Below are positions 50,026-59,644 of a stretch of DNA of 64,000 nt, one piece after another (position 1 is the first letter of the stretch; the number at the start of each line of letters is the position of its first letter). Below the pieces are notes generated by a model that saw only the letters and a program-made list of their open reading frames with translations, made no database searches and was not told where the DNA came from. The DNA is from JAXLRU01 sp046330935 (GTDB lineage: Bacteria > Actinomycetota > Actinomycetes > Actinomycetales > Kineosporiaceae), in NCBI GenBank assembly GCA_046330935.1, contig JAXLRU010000003.1, positions 62,001 to 126,000 on the forward strand, in the 5' to 3' direction. Made by a program: the position numbers and the translations under genes.

Positions 50026-52628
50026 TGCTCACCCCGGCTGATCGTCACGACGGCACCGTTGTCGGCGCCCAGGGTCTCGCGCACGGCGCTGCCCGACGAC
50101 CTCGTCGGCAGCCAGACCACGCGGTCGGGCATCTGCGTCACCACGAGCGGCAACGTGATCGACCCGGCGCCGCGCGACACGGTGACCGTGTCGGTGGCGC
50201 CGATCTCGGCGGCGGTGGCCGCGGACAGGCGCGCCACGGCGCGGTGGGCGGTGCCCGCGAGGTACGGCTCGCCGTCCTGCAGTCGCCCGCCGTCCAGCAG
50301 CAGGTGCCACGTCGCGAGGACCGCCTCGCCCTGTGCGGGCTGCGGCGGCTCGGCGGCCGCGACCGCGGGCGCGGCAGTGCGTGCGCCCTCCCAGGCGTCC
50401 AGCTCGGCGAGTTCGGCGCGCACGCTCTCCACCCCGCGCAGCCCGAGGCTGACGTCGGCGTAGTCGGCCACGCCGTCGAGGACGCGGTAGTCCGACATCG
50501 CGTTGGTGGTCAGTGCCGCCGGGAACGCTCGCCAGCGGCCCTCCCAGTCGAGGAACGTGCCGGCCTTCTCCGACGGCGGGGCCACGGGCAGGACGACGTC
50601 GGCGAGGGCGGTGACCGCGCTGGCGCGGACCTCCAGGCTCACCACGAACCCGGCCTTCTCGATCGCGGCCACGGCGGCGGCCGGATCGGGCTGGTCGGCG
50701 GGGTCGAGCCCGCCGACCACGAGCGCATCCAGCTGCCCGGACGCCGCGGCGGCGAGGATCTCGCCCGTGCCGCGTCCCGGCGTCGCGGGCAGGGAGTCGA
50801 CACCCCAGACGGCGGCGACGTCGACGCGGGCCTCCGCCTCCGAGACGGGGCGTCCACCCGGCAGCAGGCCCGGCAGGGCCCCGGCCTCCAGAGCACCACG
50901 CTCACCAGCACGACGCGGCACCCAGGCGAGCTTGGCACCGGTCGCCTCGGCGAGGCGCAGGGCGGCGGAGAGCGCACCCGGCACGGCGGCCAGGCGCTCA
51001 CCGACGAGGATCACGGAGCCGGCCGCGGCCAGGGCCTGGGCGACGTCGCTGACCTGCTCGTTGCCCGCGGCCACGGCGTCGAGCACCTCGGCCTCGGTGG
51101 CGGGTGCCGCCGGGACCAGGGTGGCCCCGAGCTTCACCAGCCCGCGGCTGGCCCACGGCGCGACGGCGAACACCGACTGCCCGCGCGCGACACTGCTGCG
51201 CAGTCGCAGGAAGACGATCGGCGACTCCTCCTCGGGCTCCAGCCCGACGAGGAGCACGCTGGGCGCGGCCTCGAGGTCGGCGTAGGTGACGCCGAGTCCG
51301 CTGCCGGCGACGGCGTGGGCGAGGAAGTCGGCCTCCTCGGCCGAGTGCGGCCGGGCACGGAAGTCGATGTCGTTGGTGCCCAGGACGACGCGGGCGAACT
51401 TCGCGTAGCCGTAGGCGTCCTCGACGGTCACGCGACCGCCGACCAGGACGCCGACGCCGCTCGCGCCGCGGGCGGCCAGCAGGCCCTTGGCCGCGACCTC
51501 CAGCGCCTCGGGCCAGGACGCGGGCCGCAGCTCGCCGTTCTCGCGCACGAGCGGCGTGGTGAGCCGGTCGTTGGCCGTGGCCCAGGTGAAGGCCCAGCGA
51601 CCCTTGTCGCAGTTCCACTCCTGGTTGACCGCCGGGTCCTCCCCCGCGAGCCGGCGCAGGACCACGCCGCGGCGGTGGTCGACCCGCAGGGCGCACCCGC
51701 TCGCGCAGTGCTCGCAGACACCGGGGCTGGACACGAGGTCGAAGGGCCGGGAGCGGAAGCGGTAGGCAGCGCCGGTCAGCGCCCCCACCGGGCAGATCTG
51801 CACGGTGTTGCCGCTGAAGTAGCTGGCGAACGGCTGGCCCGACTCGTCGATCAGGGCCTCCCCCGCCGTGGCGGTGCCGCGCGAGGAGTCCTCGGCGGTG
51901 CCCTGCAGCGTCGAGGAGGTGCTGGGCTCCAGCGTCTCGGCGGTCTCGGTGGTCGCCAGGCCGGCTTCGAGGTCGGTGTGGAACCCGAGGATGCCGGGGG
52001 CGAACGTGCCGATCTGCTGGTGGGCACCGCGCATCTGGAGGTCGATGAACGGGTCGCCCGCGATCTCCTTGGAGAAGCGGGTGCAGCGCTGGCACAGCAC
52101 GCACCGCTCGCGGTCCAGCAGCACCTGGGTGCTGATCCGGATCGGCTTCGGGAAGGTGCGCTTGGTCTCGGTGAAGCGGCTGGTGGCCTGCCCGTTGGCC
52201 ATCGCCTGGTTCTGCAGGGGGCACTCGCCGCCCTTGTCGCAGACGGGGCAGTCCAGCGGGTGGTTGATCAGCAGCAGCTCCATGACGCCGCGCTGGGCCT
52301 TCTCGGCCACGGGCGAGGTCTGCTGAGTGCGCACGACCATGCCGTTGCTGGCCTCGAGGGTGCACGAGGCCTGCGGCTTGGGCATCGGACGCAGCGTGCC
52401 GTCGGGGCCGGGGGTGGCCACCTCCACGAGACACTGGCGGCAGGCGCCGGCGGGCGAGAGCAGCGGGTGGTCGCAGAACCGCGGGATCGCGATGCCCAGC
52501 TGCTCGGCGGCGCGGATCACCAGCGTGCCCTTGGGAACCGTGGTCTCGACGCCGTCGATGGTGAAGGTCACCATCGGCTGCGCGGGCTGGGCCCCGGCAC
52601 CTGCGGGCGGGTTGGCGGTGACGGTCAT
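50022..52628 (-). CDS. nuoG: NADH-quinone oxidoreductase subunit G
   Basis: 868 residues from ATG at 52628, sharing a base with the nuoF stop. The N-terminal ferredoxin-like domain has CDHPLLSPAGACRQC and CPVCDKGGECPLQNQ. Next is CVLCQRCTRFSKEIAG, then a molybdopterin-oxidoreductase-like domain starting FDLVSSPGVCEHCASGC (cluster N7-type ligands). The catalytic molybdenum site is not expected in NuoG. It carries electrons from NuoF toward NuoI. The C-terminal half is Ala/Val-rich and the least conserved. Confidence 0.93.
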   Translation of the reverse strand: MTVTANPPAGAGAQPAQPMVTFTIDGVETTVPKGTLVIRAAEQLGIAIPRFCDHPLLSPAGACRQCLVEVATPGPDGTLRPMPKPQASCTLEASNGMVVRTQQTSPVAEKAQRGVMELLLINHPLDCPVCDKGGECPLQNQAMANGQATSRFTETKRTFPKPIRISTQVLLDRERCVLCQRCTRFSKEIAGDPFIDLQMRGAHQQIGTFAPGILGFHTDLEAGLATTETAETLEPSTSSTLQGTAEDSSRGTATAGEALIDESGQPFASYFSGNTVQICPVGALTGAAYRFRSRPFDLVSSPGVCEHCASGCALRVDHRRGVVLRRLAGEDPAVNQEWNCDKGRWAFTWATANDRLTTPLVRENGELRPASWPEALEVAAKGLLAARGASGVGVLVGGRVTVEDAYGYAKFARVVLGTNDIDFRARPHSAEEADFLAHAVAGSGLGVTYADLEAAPSVLLVGLEPEEESPIVFLRLRSSVARGQSVFAVAPWASRGLVKLGATLVPAAPATEAEVLDAVAAGNEQVSDVAQALAAAGSVILVGERLAAVPGALSAALRLAEATGAKLAWVPRRAGERGALEAGALPGLLPGGRPVSEAEARVDVAAVWGVDSLPATPGRGTGEILAAAASGQLDALVVGGLDPADQPDPAAAVAAIEKAGFVVSLEVRASAVTALADVVLPVAPPSEKAGTFLDWEGRWRAFPAALTTNAMSDYRVLDGVADYADVSLGLRGVESVRAELAELDAWEGARTAAPAVAAAEPPQPAQGEAVLATWHLLLDGGRLQDGEPYLAGTAHRAVARLSAATAAEIGATDTVTVSRGAGSITLPLVVTQMPDRVVWLPTRSSGSAVRETLGADNGAVVTISRGEQ

Positions 52629-53932
52629 CAGGCGGTCGCCTCCGACGCGAAGAGGGTCGAGGCCACCGGGTCGAAGGGGCAGCCGCCCTCGGTGAAGTGG
52701 CGGATGTACTCGTCCCGGAAGTACTGGATCGACGAGGTGATGGAGCTGGTCGCGCCGTCGCCGAGGGCGCAGAAGGAGCGACCGAGGATGTTGTCGCAGA
52801 TGTCGAGCAGCTTGGTGAGGTCCTCCTCGCTGCCCTGGCCCTTCTCCAGCCGCTTGAGCACCTGGGTGAGCCAGTACGTGCCCTCACGGCAGGGGGTGCA
52901 CTTGCCGCACGACTCGTGCTTGTAGAACTCGGTCCAGCGCAGGACCGCGCGCACCACGCAGGTCGTCTCGTCGAAGATCTGCAGGGCCCGCGTGCCGAGC
53001 ATCGAGCCGGCCTTGCCCACGGACTCGAAGTCCAGCGGGACGTCGAGGTGCTCGGCGGTGAAGATCGGCGTCGAGGAGCCCCCCGGCGTCCAGAACTTCA
53101 GCTCCTTGCCGCCGCGCACGCCGCCCGCCATGTCGAGCAGCTCCCGCAGGGTGATCCCCAGCGGCGCCTCGTACTGGCCGGGCCGCTCCACGTGGCCGGA
53201 GAGGCTGAAGAAGCCGAAGCCGGCCGACTTCTCGGTGCCCATGCCCTTGAACCAGTCGGCGCCGTTGGTGACGATCGCGGGAACGCTGGCGATGGACTCC
53301 ACGTTGTTCACGACGGTCGGCCTGGCGTAGAGGCCGGCGACGGCCGGGAACGGAGGCTTGAGGCGCGGCTGGCCGCGGCGGCCCTCGAGCGAGTCGAGCA
53401 GGGCCGTCTCCTCGCCGCAGATGTAGGCGCCGGCGCCGGCGTGAACCACGAGTTCGAGGTCGTAGCCCGAGCCGAGGATGTTCTCGCCGAGGTAGCCCTT
53501 GGCGCGGGCTTCCTCGACCGCCGCCAGCAGGCGGCGGTAGACGTGCACGACCTCACCGCGCACGTAGATGAAGGCCCGCTCGGCCCGGATCGCGTAGGAG
53601 GTGATGATCACGCCCTCGATCAGGAACTGCGGCGTGGCCATCATGAGCGGGATGTCCTTGCACGTCCCCGGCTCGGACTCGTCGGCGTTGACCACGAGGT
53701 AGCGCGGCTTGCCGTCGGGCTTGGGCAGGAAGCTCCACTTGAGGCCCGTGGGGAACCCCGCGCCACCGCGGCCGCGCAGTCCCGAGTCCTTCACGAGCGA
53801 GACGACGTCCTCGGGGGCCATCGCGAGCGCGGCCTTCAGGCCGTCGTAGCCGCCGTTGGCCTCGTAGGTGTCGAGCGTCCAGGAGTTGTCGGCGTCCCAG
53901 AACGCGCTCAGCACCGGGGTGAGCGTGGTCAT
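52628..53932 (-). CDS. nuoF: NADH-quinone oxidoreductase subunit F (NADH and FMN binding)
   Basis: 434 residues. The FMN/NADH site shows GLRGRGGAGFPTGLKWSFL and NADESEPGTCKD, with AGAGAYICGEETALLDSLEG. The 4Fe-4S motif for N3 is SCGKCTPCREGTYW. It oxidises NADH and passes electrons to NuoE and NuoG. The ATG at 53932 is three bases after the nuoE stop. Confidence 0.94.
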   Translation of the reverse strand: MTTLTPVLSAFWDADNSWTLDTYEANGGYDGLKAALAMAPEDVVSLVKDSGLRGRGGAGFPTGLKWSFLPKPDGKPRYLVVNADESEPGTCKDIPLMMATPQFLIEGVIITSYAIRAERAFIYVRGEVVHVYRRLLAAVEEARAKGYLGENILGSGYDLELVVHAGAGAYICGEETALLDSLEGRRGQPRLKPPFPAVAGLYARPTVVNNVESIASVPAIVTNGADWFKGMGTEKSAGFGFFSLSGHVERPGQYEAPLGITLRELLDMAGGVRGGKELKFWTPGGSSTPIFTAEHLDVPLDFESVGKAGSMLGTRALQIFDETTCVVRAVLRWTEFYKHESCGKCTPCREGTYWLTQVLKRLEKGQGSEEDLTKLLDICDNILGRSFCALGDGATSSITSSIQYFRDEYIRHFTEGGCPFDPVASTLFASEATA

Positions 53933-53935
53933 CGG

Positions 53936-54802
53936 TCAGCTCTCCTTCGGGGTCTGGCCGGAGGACGGGGGCGGGGTGGTGCCGGAGCCCGACGCCGGGG
54001 TGCTCGCGTCGGCGGCAGGCTTGCCTGCGACGGTGCCCCCGCGCGAGGAGGTCGCGGGGACCTGCCCTGCGTCGTTGTCGCTCGGCCCGCCCGCGTACTT
54101 CTGCTTCGAGGGGTCGACGCCCTTGGTGCCGGAGGAGACAGGCTTCGTGCCCTCGGGGGCGGTCCAGTTCTTCTGCTTGGCGAGGACCGTGCCGCGCAGC
54201 GACGCCTCACCCGCGCCCACGCCCTCGCCGGCGCGCCCGTCGTGGAAGCCCGCCAGCACGCGGCTGACCTCCTTGAACGAGCAGACCTTCCCCGCGCCGC
54301 GAGTGGGCGCGACGTCGGCGCCGGAGCGCAGGTCGTCGACCAGCGTGCGGGCGGTGGCGGGGGTCTGGTTGTCGAAGAACTCCCAGTTGACCATCACCAC
54401 GGGCGCGTAGTCGCAGCCGGCGTTGCACTCGACCCGCTCGAGGGTGATGACGCCGTCCTCGGTGGTCTCGTCGTGCCCGATGCCGAGGTAGTCCTGCAGC
54501 GACTCCCAGATGGCGTCGCCGCCCATGATCGCGCAGAGGGTGTTCGTGCAGACGCCGACGGTGTAGGTGCCGTTGGGGTGCCGCTTGAACTGGGAGTAGA
54601 AGGTGGCCACGGCCGAGACTTCGGCGGTGGTCAGCCCGAGGGTGCGGGCGCAGAACTCGATCCCGTCGGGGCTGACGTAGCCCTCCTCGCTCTGCACGAG
54701 GTGCAGCAGCGGCAGCAGTGCCGAGCGCTGCTGCGGATAGCGGGCGACGATCGCCGCGGCGTCGACGGCCAGACGGTCGAGGGTTTCGGTGGTCAGCGCC
54801 AT
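53936..54802 (-). CDS. nuoE: NADH-quinone oxidoreductase subunit E, with low-complexity tail
   Basis: 288 residues from ATG at 54802 (TGATG overlap with nuoD). The thioredoxin-like 2Fe-2S domain occupies about 1-195, with cluster ligands in VGVCTNTLCAIMGG and VECNAGCDYAPVV. After SRVLAGFHDGR come about 85 residues rich in Gly, Ser, Thr and Pro with no family similarity, probably disordered. Usual NuoE is about 170-220 residues, so the tail is a local extension. Confidence 0.92.
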   Translation of the reverse strand: MALTTETLDRLAVDAAAIVARYPQQRSALLPLLHLVQSEEGYVSPDGIEFCARTLGLTTAEVSAVATFYSQFKRHPNGTYTVGVCTNTLCAIMGGDAIWESLQDYLGIGHDETTEDGVITLERVECNAGCDYAPVVMVNWEFFDNQTPATARTLVDDLRSGADVAPTRGAGKVCSFKEVSRVLAGFHDGRAGEGVGAGEASLRGTVLAKQKNWTAPEGTKPVSSGTKGVDPSKQKYAGGPSDNDAGQVPATSSRGGTVAGKPAADASTPASGSGTTPPPSSGQTPKES

Positions 54803-56160
54803 CAGCGGTCGACTCCCCCCATGACGGGGTCGATCGAGGCCACGGCGACGATGACGTCGGCGATCTGGCTGCCTTCGCACATCGCGGCCACGGCCTGCAG
54901 GTTGGTGAAGGACGGGTCGCGGAAGTGCGCCCGGTACGGCTTGGTCCCGCCGTCGGAGACGAGGTGGACGCCGAGCTCGCCACGGGCGGATTCGACCGCC
55001 TGGTAGACCTGCCCGGCCGGCACCCGGAATCCCTCGGTGACCAGCTTGAAGTGGTGGATCAGGGCCTCCATCGAGGTGCCCATGATCTCCTTGATGTGGT
55101 CCAGGCTGTTGCCCATGCCGTCGGACCCGATGGCCAGCTGGGACGGCCAGGCAATCTTCTTGTCGGCGACCATCACGGGCCCGCCGACCTTCTCCAGCTT
55201 CGCCACGCACTGCTCGACGATCCGGCAGGACTCCTTCATCTCGTCCAGGCGGTTGCGCAGACGGGCGTAGGCGTCGCAGGTGTCGCGGGTGATGACGTCG
55301 AAGTCGTAGTCCTCGTAGCCGCAGTAGGGCTGCGACTTGCGCAGGTCGTGCGGCAGGCCGGCCGAGCGCAGGACGGGGCCGGTCATGCCCAGCGCCATGC
55401 AGCCGGTGAGGTCGAGGATGCCGACGCCCTCGAGGCGGGCCTTGACCAGCGGGTTCTGGTTGGACAGCTTCTCGATGTGGTCGATGCCGCGGCGGATGGT
55501 GGGCATCGCCGCGCGGATCGCCTCGAGCGCGCCCGGCGGGAGGTCCTGGGCCACGCCGCCGGGGCGGATGTAGGCGTGGTTCATGCGCAGGCCGGTGATC
55601 AGCTCGAGGAGCTTGAGCACCTCCTCGCGGTCACGGAACCCGATGGTCATCACCGTCAGGGCGCCGATCTCCATGCCGCCGGTGGCCAGGGCCACGTAGT
55701 GCGAGGAGATCCGGGTGAGCTCCATGAGCAGGACCCGGATGATCGAGGCGCGCTCGGTGACCTGGTCGGTGATCCCCAGCAGCTTCTCGACGCCCAGGCA
55801 GTAGGCCGTCTCCTGGAAGATCGGCGTGAGGTAGTCCATGCGCGTGCACAGCGTCACGCCCTGGGTCCAGTTACGGACCTCCATGGTCTTCTCGATGCCG
55901 GTGTGCAGGTAGCCGATGCCGCACCGGGCCTCGGTGACGGTCTCGCCGTCGAGCTCGAGGATCAGCCGCAGCACGCCGTGGGTCGACGGGTGCTGGGGAC
56001 CCATGTTGACGACGATGCGCTCCTCGCCGAGGGTCGCGGCCTCCTCGGCGATGTCGCTCCAGTCGCCACCCGTGGCCGAGAACACCGTGCCCTCGATGGG
56101 CTCGGCCTCGGTCGCGCCGTAGGGGTCCGCCGCGGCGGAGGAAAGGGTCTGGTCGCTCAT
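54802..56160 (-). CDS. nuoD: NADH-quinone oxidoreductase subunit D (49-kDa, quinone site)
   Basis: 452 residues from ATG at 56160. The quinone-site His is in VNMGPQHPSTHGVLRL. Also present are GYLHTGIEKTMEVRNW, RISSHYVALATGGMEIGALT, MNHAYIRPGGVAQDLPPG and SARGELGVHLVSDGGTKPYR. It forms the quinone chamber with NuoB. The N-terminal 40 residues are a non-conserved extension. The start overlaps the nuoC stop. Confidence 0.94.
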   Translation of the reverse strand: MSDQTLSSAAADPYGATEAEPIEGTVFSATGGDWSDIAEEAATLGEERIVVNMGPQHPSTHGVLRLILELDGETVTEARCGIGYLHTGIEKTMEVRNWTQGVTLCTRMDYLTPIFQETAYCLGVEKLLGITDQVTERASIIRVLLMELTRISSHYVALATGGMEIGALTVMTIGFRDREEVLKLLELITGLRMNHAYIRPGGVAQDLPPGALEAIRAAMPTIRRGIDHIEKLSNQNPLVKARLEGVGILDLTGCMALGMTGPVLRSAGLPHDLRKSQPYCGYEDYDFDVITRDTCDAYARLRNRLDEMKESCRIVEQCVAKLEKVGGPVMVADKKIAWPSQLAIGSDGMGNSLDHIKEIMGTSMEALIHHFKLVTEGFRVPAGQVYQAVESARGELGVHLVSDGGTKPYRAHFRDPSFTNLQAVAAMCEGSQIADVIVAVASIDPVMGGVDR

Positions 56161-56914
56161 CAGCTGTACGACCTCCGGGTGTCGGGCGGGGCGATGGTGG
56201 CGCCCTTGTACTCCACGGGAATGCCGCCGAGGGGGTAGTCCTTGCGCTGCGGGTGCCCGGGCCAGTCGTCGGGCATCTGGATCCGGGTCAGCGCGGGGTG
56301 ACCGTCGAAGATGATCCCGAAGAAGTCCCACGTCTCGCGCTCGTGCCAGTCGGCGGTGGGGTAGACCCCGACCGACGACGGGACGTGCGGGTCGGCGTCG
56401 GGGCACGTGGTCTCGACGCGCACCCGGCGGTTGTGGGTGATCGACAGCAGGTGGTGGACGGCGTGCAGCTCGCGCCCGGCGTCGTCGGGGTAGTGCACGC
56501 CGCTGACGCCGAGGGACAGCTCGAAGCGCAGGTCGGGCTCGTTGCGCAGCGCGGTCAGGACCGCGACGAGCGACTCCCGCCGCACGTAGAGGGTGAGCTC
56601 GCCGCGGTCGACGACCACCTTCTCGACGGCGGCGGTGAAGGCCGGGCCGCCCTCGGCGACGTCGGCCTCCAGCGCGGCCTGCAGGGTGTCGACGGCGCCG
56701 TCGAACCAGTCGCCGTACGGGCGGGGGCTCGCCCCGGGGACGACGACCTGGCGCACGAGGCCGCCGAACCCGGAGGTGTCCCCGGAGTCGCGCTGGCCGA
56801 ACATGCCCTGGCGGACCTCGACGACCTCGGGGCCGGCCTCGGTCGTGGCGGGGACGTTGGCGACGGCCTCGTCGCCGGTGGCGTCGGGCGACGCCTCGTC
56901 GTTGGTGCGCTCGC

Positions 56915-56918
<4 letters not shown>
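56160..56918 (-). CDS. nuoC: NADH-quinone oxidoreductase subunit C (30-kDa)
   Basis: 252 residues from GTG at 56918, overlapping nuoB's TGA. The conserved part (about 70-252) has ELHAVHHLLSITHNRRVRVE, ADWHERETWDFFGIIFDGHP and LTRIQMPDDWPGHPQRKDYP. A roughly 45-residue acidic Ala/Thr-rich N-terminus precedes it. It sits in the peripheral arm next to NuoD. Confidence 0.93.
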
Positions 56919-57469
<551 letters not shown>

Positions 57470-57536
57470 CGCTTTGCCTCTCGTGTCTACCTGGTCGGGG
57501 ATGCGACGTCGTGGTGCGCGGCGGGGCCGCCGGCGG

Positions 57537-57896
57537 TCAGTCCCACTCGAGGCCGCCGCGCTTGTAGACGTAGCCGTAGGCCACGAACACGGTCGCCACG
57601 AACAGGAGCATCTCGACGACCGCGAACATCCCGAGGCTGTCGAACGCGATCGCGAACGGCAGCAGGAAAACCGTCTCCACGTCGAAGACGATGAAGAGCA
57701 TGGCGATCAGGTAGTACTTCACCGGGAAGCGCCCGCCGCCCACGGCGTGCGGGGTCGGCTGGATCCCGCACTCGTAGGCGTCGAGCTTCGCGCGGTTGTA
57801 GCGCTTGGGACCCGCCAGGGCGCCGGCCCCCACGGAGAACACTGCGAAGGCTGCCGCGATACCGGCGAGCACGAGGATCGGCACGTAGGGGTTCAC
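57537..57896 (-). CDS. nuoA: NADH-quinone oxidoreductase subunit A
   Basis: 119 residues from GTG at 57896. Three helices and the conserved loop KLDAYECGIQPT, plus RFPVKYYLIAMLFIVFDVET. First gene of the nuo cluster, about 67 bases before nuoB and 148 bases after menJ. A -10-like TAGGAT on the minus strand at 57994-57999 may give nuoA its own promoter in addition to read-through from menJ. Confidence 0.92.
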   Translation of the reverse strand: MNPYVPILVLAGIAAAFAVFSVGAGALAGPKRYNRAKLDAYECGIQPTPHAVGGGRFPVKYYLIAMLFIVFDVETVFLLPFAIAFDSLGMFAVVEMLLFVATVFVAYGYVYKRGGLEWD

Positions 57897-57993
57897 GCGC
57901 TCATCCCTTCCAGGCTTGTCGAGTGCTTGACGTGGGGCTGATCGCAGCGGGCGGGCGTGCTGAGGAGGGCCCGGACGGGCCCGCAGCGCGCCC

Positions 57994-57999
57994 ATCCTA
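57994..57999 (-). promoter_or_regulatory. Possible -10 element for nuoA
   Basis: TAGGAT on the minus strand lies about 98 bases before the nuoA GTG, in the 148-base gap after menJ. No good -35 is seen at 16-18 bases. Confidence 0.3.
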
Positions 58000-58044
58000 G
58001 GGGCCGGTCGGGTGAACCCTTCCGGCGGCTCCCGCGGACCCGGC

Positions 58045-59412
58045 TCATGCGGAGGGGGCGATCCGGCTGAGCGCGTTGATGACGCGGTCGGAGACGTCGC
58101 CGCCCTTGGGTTCGTGCAGGTTGGCCAGGAGCTTCAGGGTGAAGCGCATGAGCGCGGGGCGGGGCAGGCCGTATTTGGTGGCCAACTGCATGACCTGGGG
58201 GTGGCCGATCAGCCCCACGAAGACGCGGCCCAGCGTGTAGTAGCCGCCCAGCTGCTGCTTCATCATTTGCGGGTAGGCCTGCAGGGCGCGCTCCCGCGAG
58301 GTCGCGTAGGGGCGGGCCACGGCCTGGGCGATGACGTCGGCGGCGACCCTCCCCGACTCCATGGCGTAGGCGATGCCCTCGCCGTTGAAGGGGTTCACCA
58401 TGCCGCCCGCGTCGCCCACGAGCACCAGGCCCCGGCCGTAGTGCGGCGTCCGGTTGAAGCCCATCGGGAGGGCGGCGCCACGGATCGGGGACGTCATGTT
58501 CTCGGGGGTGTACCCCCACTCCTCGGGCATCGTCGACACCCAGCGCTGGAGCAGGTCCTTGTAGTCGACCCGGCCGAACGCCGTCGAGGAGTTGAGGATG
58601 CCCAGCCCGACGTTGGAGGTGCCGTCGCCGACGCCGAAGATCCAGCCGTAGCCGGGCAGCAGGTTGGACCTGCCCGGGGCGCCGTCCCACAGCTCCAGCC
58701 AGCTCTCCAGCCAGTCGTCGTCGTGGCGCGGGCTGCGGAAGTAGGTGCGCACGGCCACGCCCATGGGGCGGTCGTCGCGCTTGGCGATGCCCATCGACAG
58801 TGCCATGCGGCCCGAGACGCCGTCGGCGGCGACGACGATCGGCGCGCGGTAGGTGTGCTCCTCGCCGACCTTGCGGCCGGCGTCGTCCACGGCGCGCGCG
58901 GTGACGCCGACGATCCGTCCGGTGCGGTCGTCCAGCACGGGGCCGGTGACCGCGGTGCGCTCCACGAGCTTCGCGCCGGAAGCCTGCGCGTGCCGGGCGA
59001 GCACCTCGTCGAAGTCCTGCCGGGGGCGGACGAGGCCGTAGTCGGGGAAGCCCGACAGGTCGGGCCAGGGCAGGTGCAGCCGCTGGCCGCCGCCGATGAT
59101 CCGCAGGCCCTTGTTGCGGATCCACCCGTCGGAGGGATCCGTGGGGATGCCCATGGCGATCAGCTCGCGCACGGCGCGGGGGGTCAGGCCGTCCCCGCAG
59201 ACCTTCTCGCGCGGGAAGGCCGTCTTCTCCAGCGTGAGCACCTGGAGCCCTGCGCGGGCGAGGTAGTGGGAGACGGTCGATCCGCCGGGGCCCGCACCGA
59301 CGACGATGACGTCGGCGTCGTCGTCGGCGCGCCGGGGGCCGGCGGACACGGTGACCGGGGCGTCCACGGGCCCGTCGTCGGGCCCTTCGTCAGGCCTGCT
59401 GCTCGTGCTCAC
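58045..59412 (-). CDS. menJ: FAD-dependent geranylgeranyl reductase family, MenJ-like menaquinone reductase
   Basis: 455 residues from GTG at 59412 with AAGGA upstream. The FAD-binding dinucleotide motif is VIVVGAGPGGSTVSHYLARA (about 35). The family motif PREKVCGDGLTPRAV follows, then PIVVAADGVSGRMALSMG and VLVGDAGGMVNPFNGEGIAY. In mycobacteria the homologue saturates one isoprene unit of menaquinone. Here the gene sits between menG and nuoA, which supports the same role, though archaeal-type lipid reduction cannot be excluded by sequence alone. A Rex-like site lies about 120 bases upstream. Confidence 0.85.
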   Translation of the reverse strand: MSTSSRPDEGPDDGPVDAPVTVSAGPRRADDDADVIVVGAGPGGSTVSHYLARAGLQVLTLEKTAFPREKVCGDGLTPRAVRELIAMGIPTDPSDGWIRNKGLRIIGGGQRLHLPWPDLSGFPDYGLVRPRQDFDEVLARHAQASGAKLVERTAVTGPVLDDRTGRIVGVTARAVDDAGRKVGEEHTYRAPIVVAADGVSGRMALSMGIAKRDDRPMGVAVRTYFRSPRHDDDWLESWLELWDGAPGRSNLLPGYGWIFGVGDGTSNVGLGILNSSTAFGRVDYKDLLQRWVSTMPEEWGYTPENMTSPIRGAALPMGFNRTPHYGRGLVLVGDAGGMVNPFNGEGIAYAMESGRVAADVIAQAVARPYATSRERALQAYPQMMKQQLGGYYTLGRVFVGLIGHPQVMQLATKYGLPRPALMRFTLKLLANLHEPKGGDVSDRVINALSRIAPSA

Positions 59413-59533
59413 GTGGTTCCTTCGCGGACCGGGCCACCGGCGGCGACGCCCGGGGCCGATGGGTACGTGCGGGGCAGGAGGGACGCCGCCGGCGCCATGC
59501 CGCGACCCGCCTCGATGCGGATGCGCCTGCCGC

Positions 59534-59551
59534 TTGTGAAGCCGTTCACGA
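59534..59551 (-). promoter_or_regulatory. Rex-like operator upstream of menJ-nuo
   Basis: On the plus strand TTGTGAA-GCCG-TTCACGA, one base from the perfect TTGTGAA-N4-TTCACAA palindrome. The actinobacterial Rex consensus is of the TGTGAAC...GTTCACA type. The site follows a minus-strand -10-like TAGACT (59563-59568), so a bound repressor would block initiation. Rex senses the NADH/NAD+ ratio and is known to control respiratory genes. Confidence 0.65.
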
Positions 59552-59562
59552 GGTGCAGCAGG

Positions 59563-59568
59563 AGTCTA
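59563..59568 (-). promoter_or_regulatory. Probable -10 element for menJ
   Basis: TAGACT on the minus strand, about 150 bases before the menJ GTG and just upstream of the Rex-like palindrome. No clear -35 is seen. Confidence 0.4.
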
Positions 59569-59644
59569 AGCCCGCGAAAGCAGTGATGCGCGCCACAGCC
59601 CTACCGCGCGTCGCCGCGGGGACGGGACCGGCCGGGCATCCCGG

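Noticed and set aside
50244..55006. Very long plus-strand open frames across nuoG, nuoF and nuoD
   Set aside because: They are antisense shadows from high-GC codon bias. The minus-strand genes are well-conserved complex I subunits.
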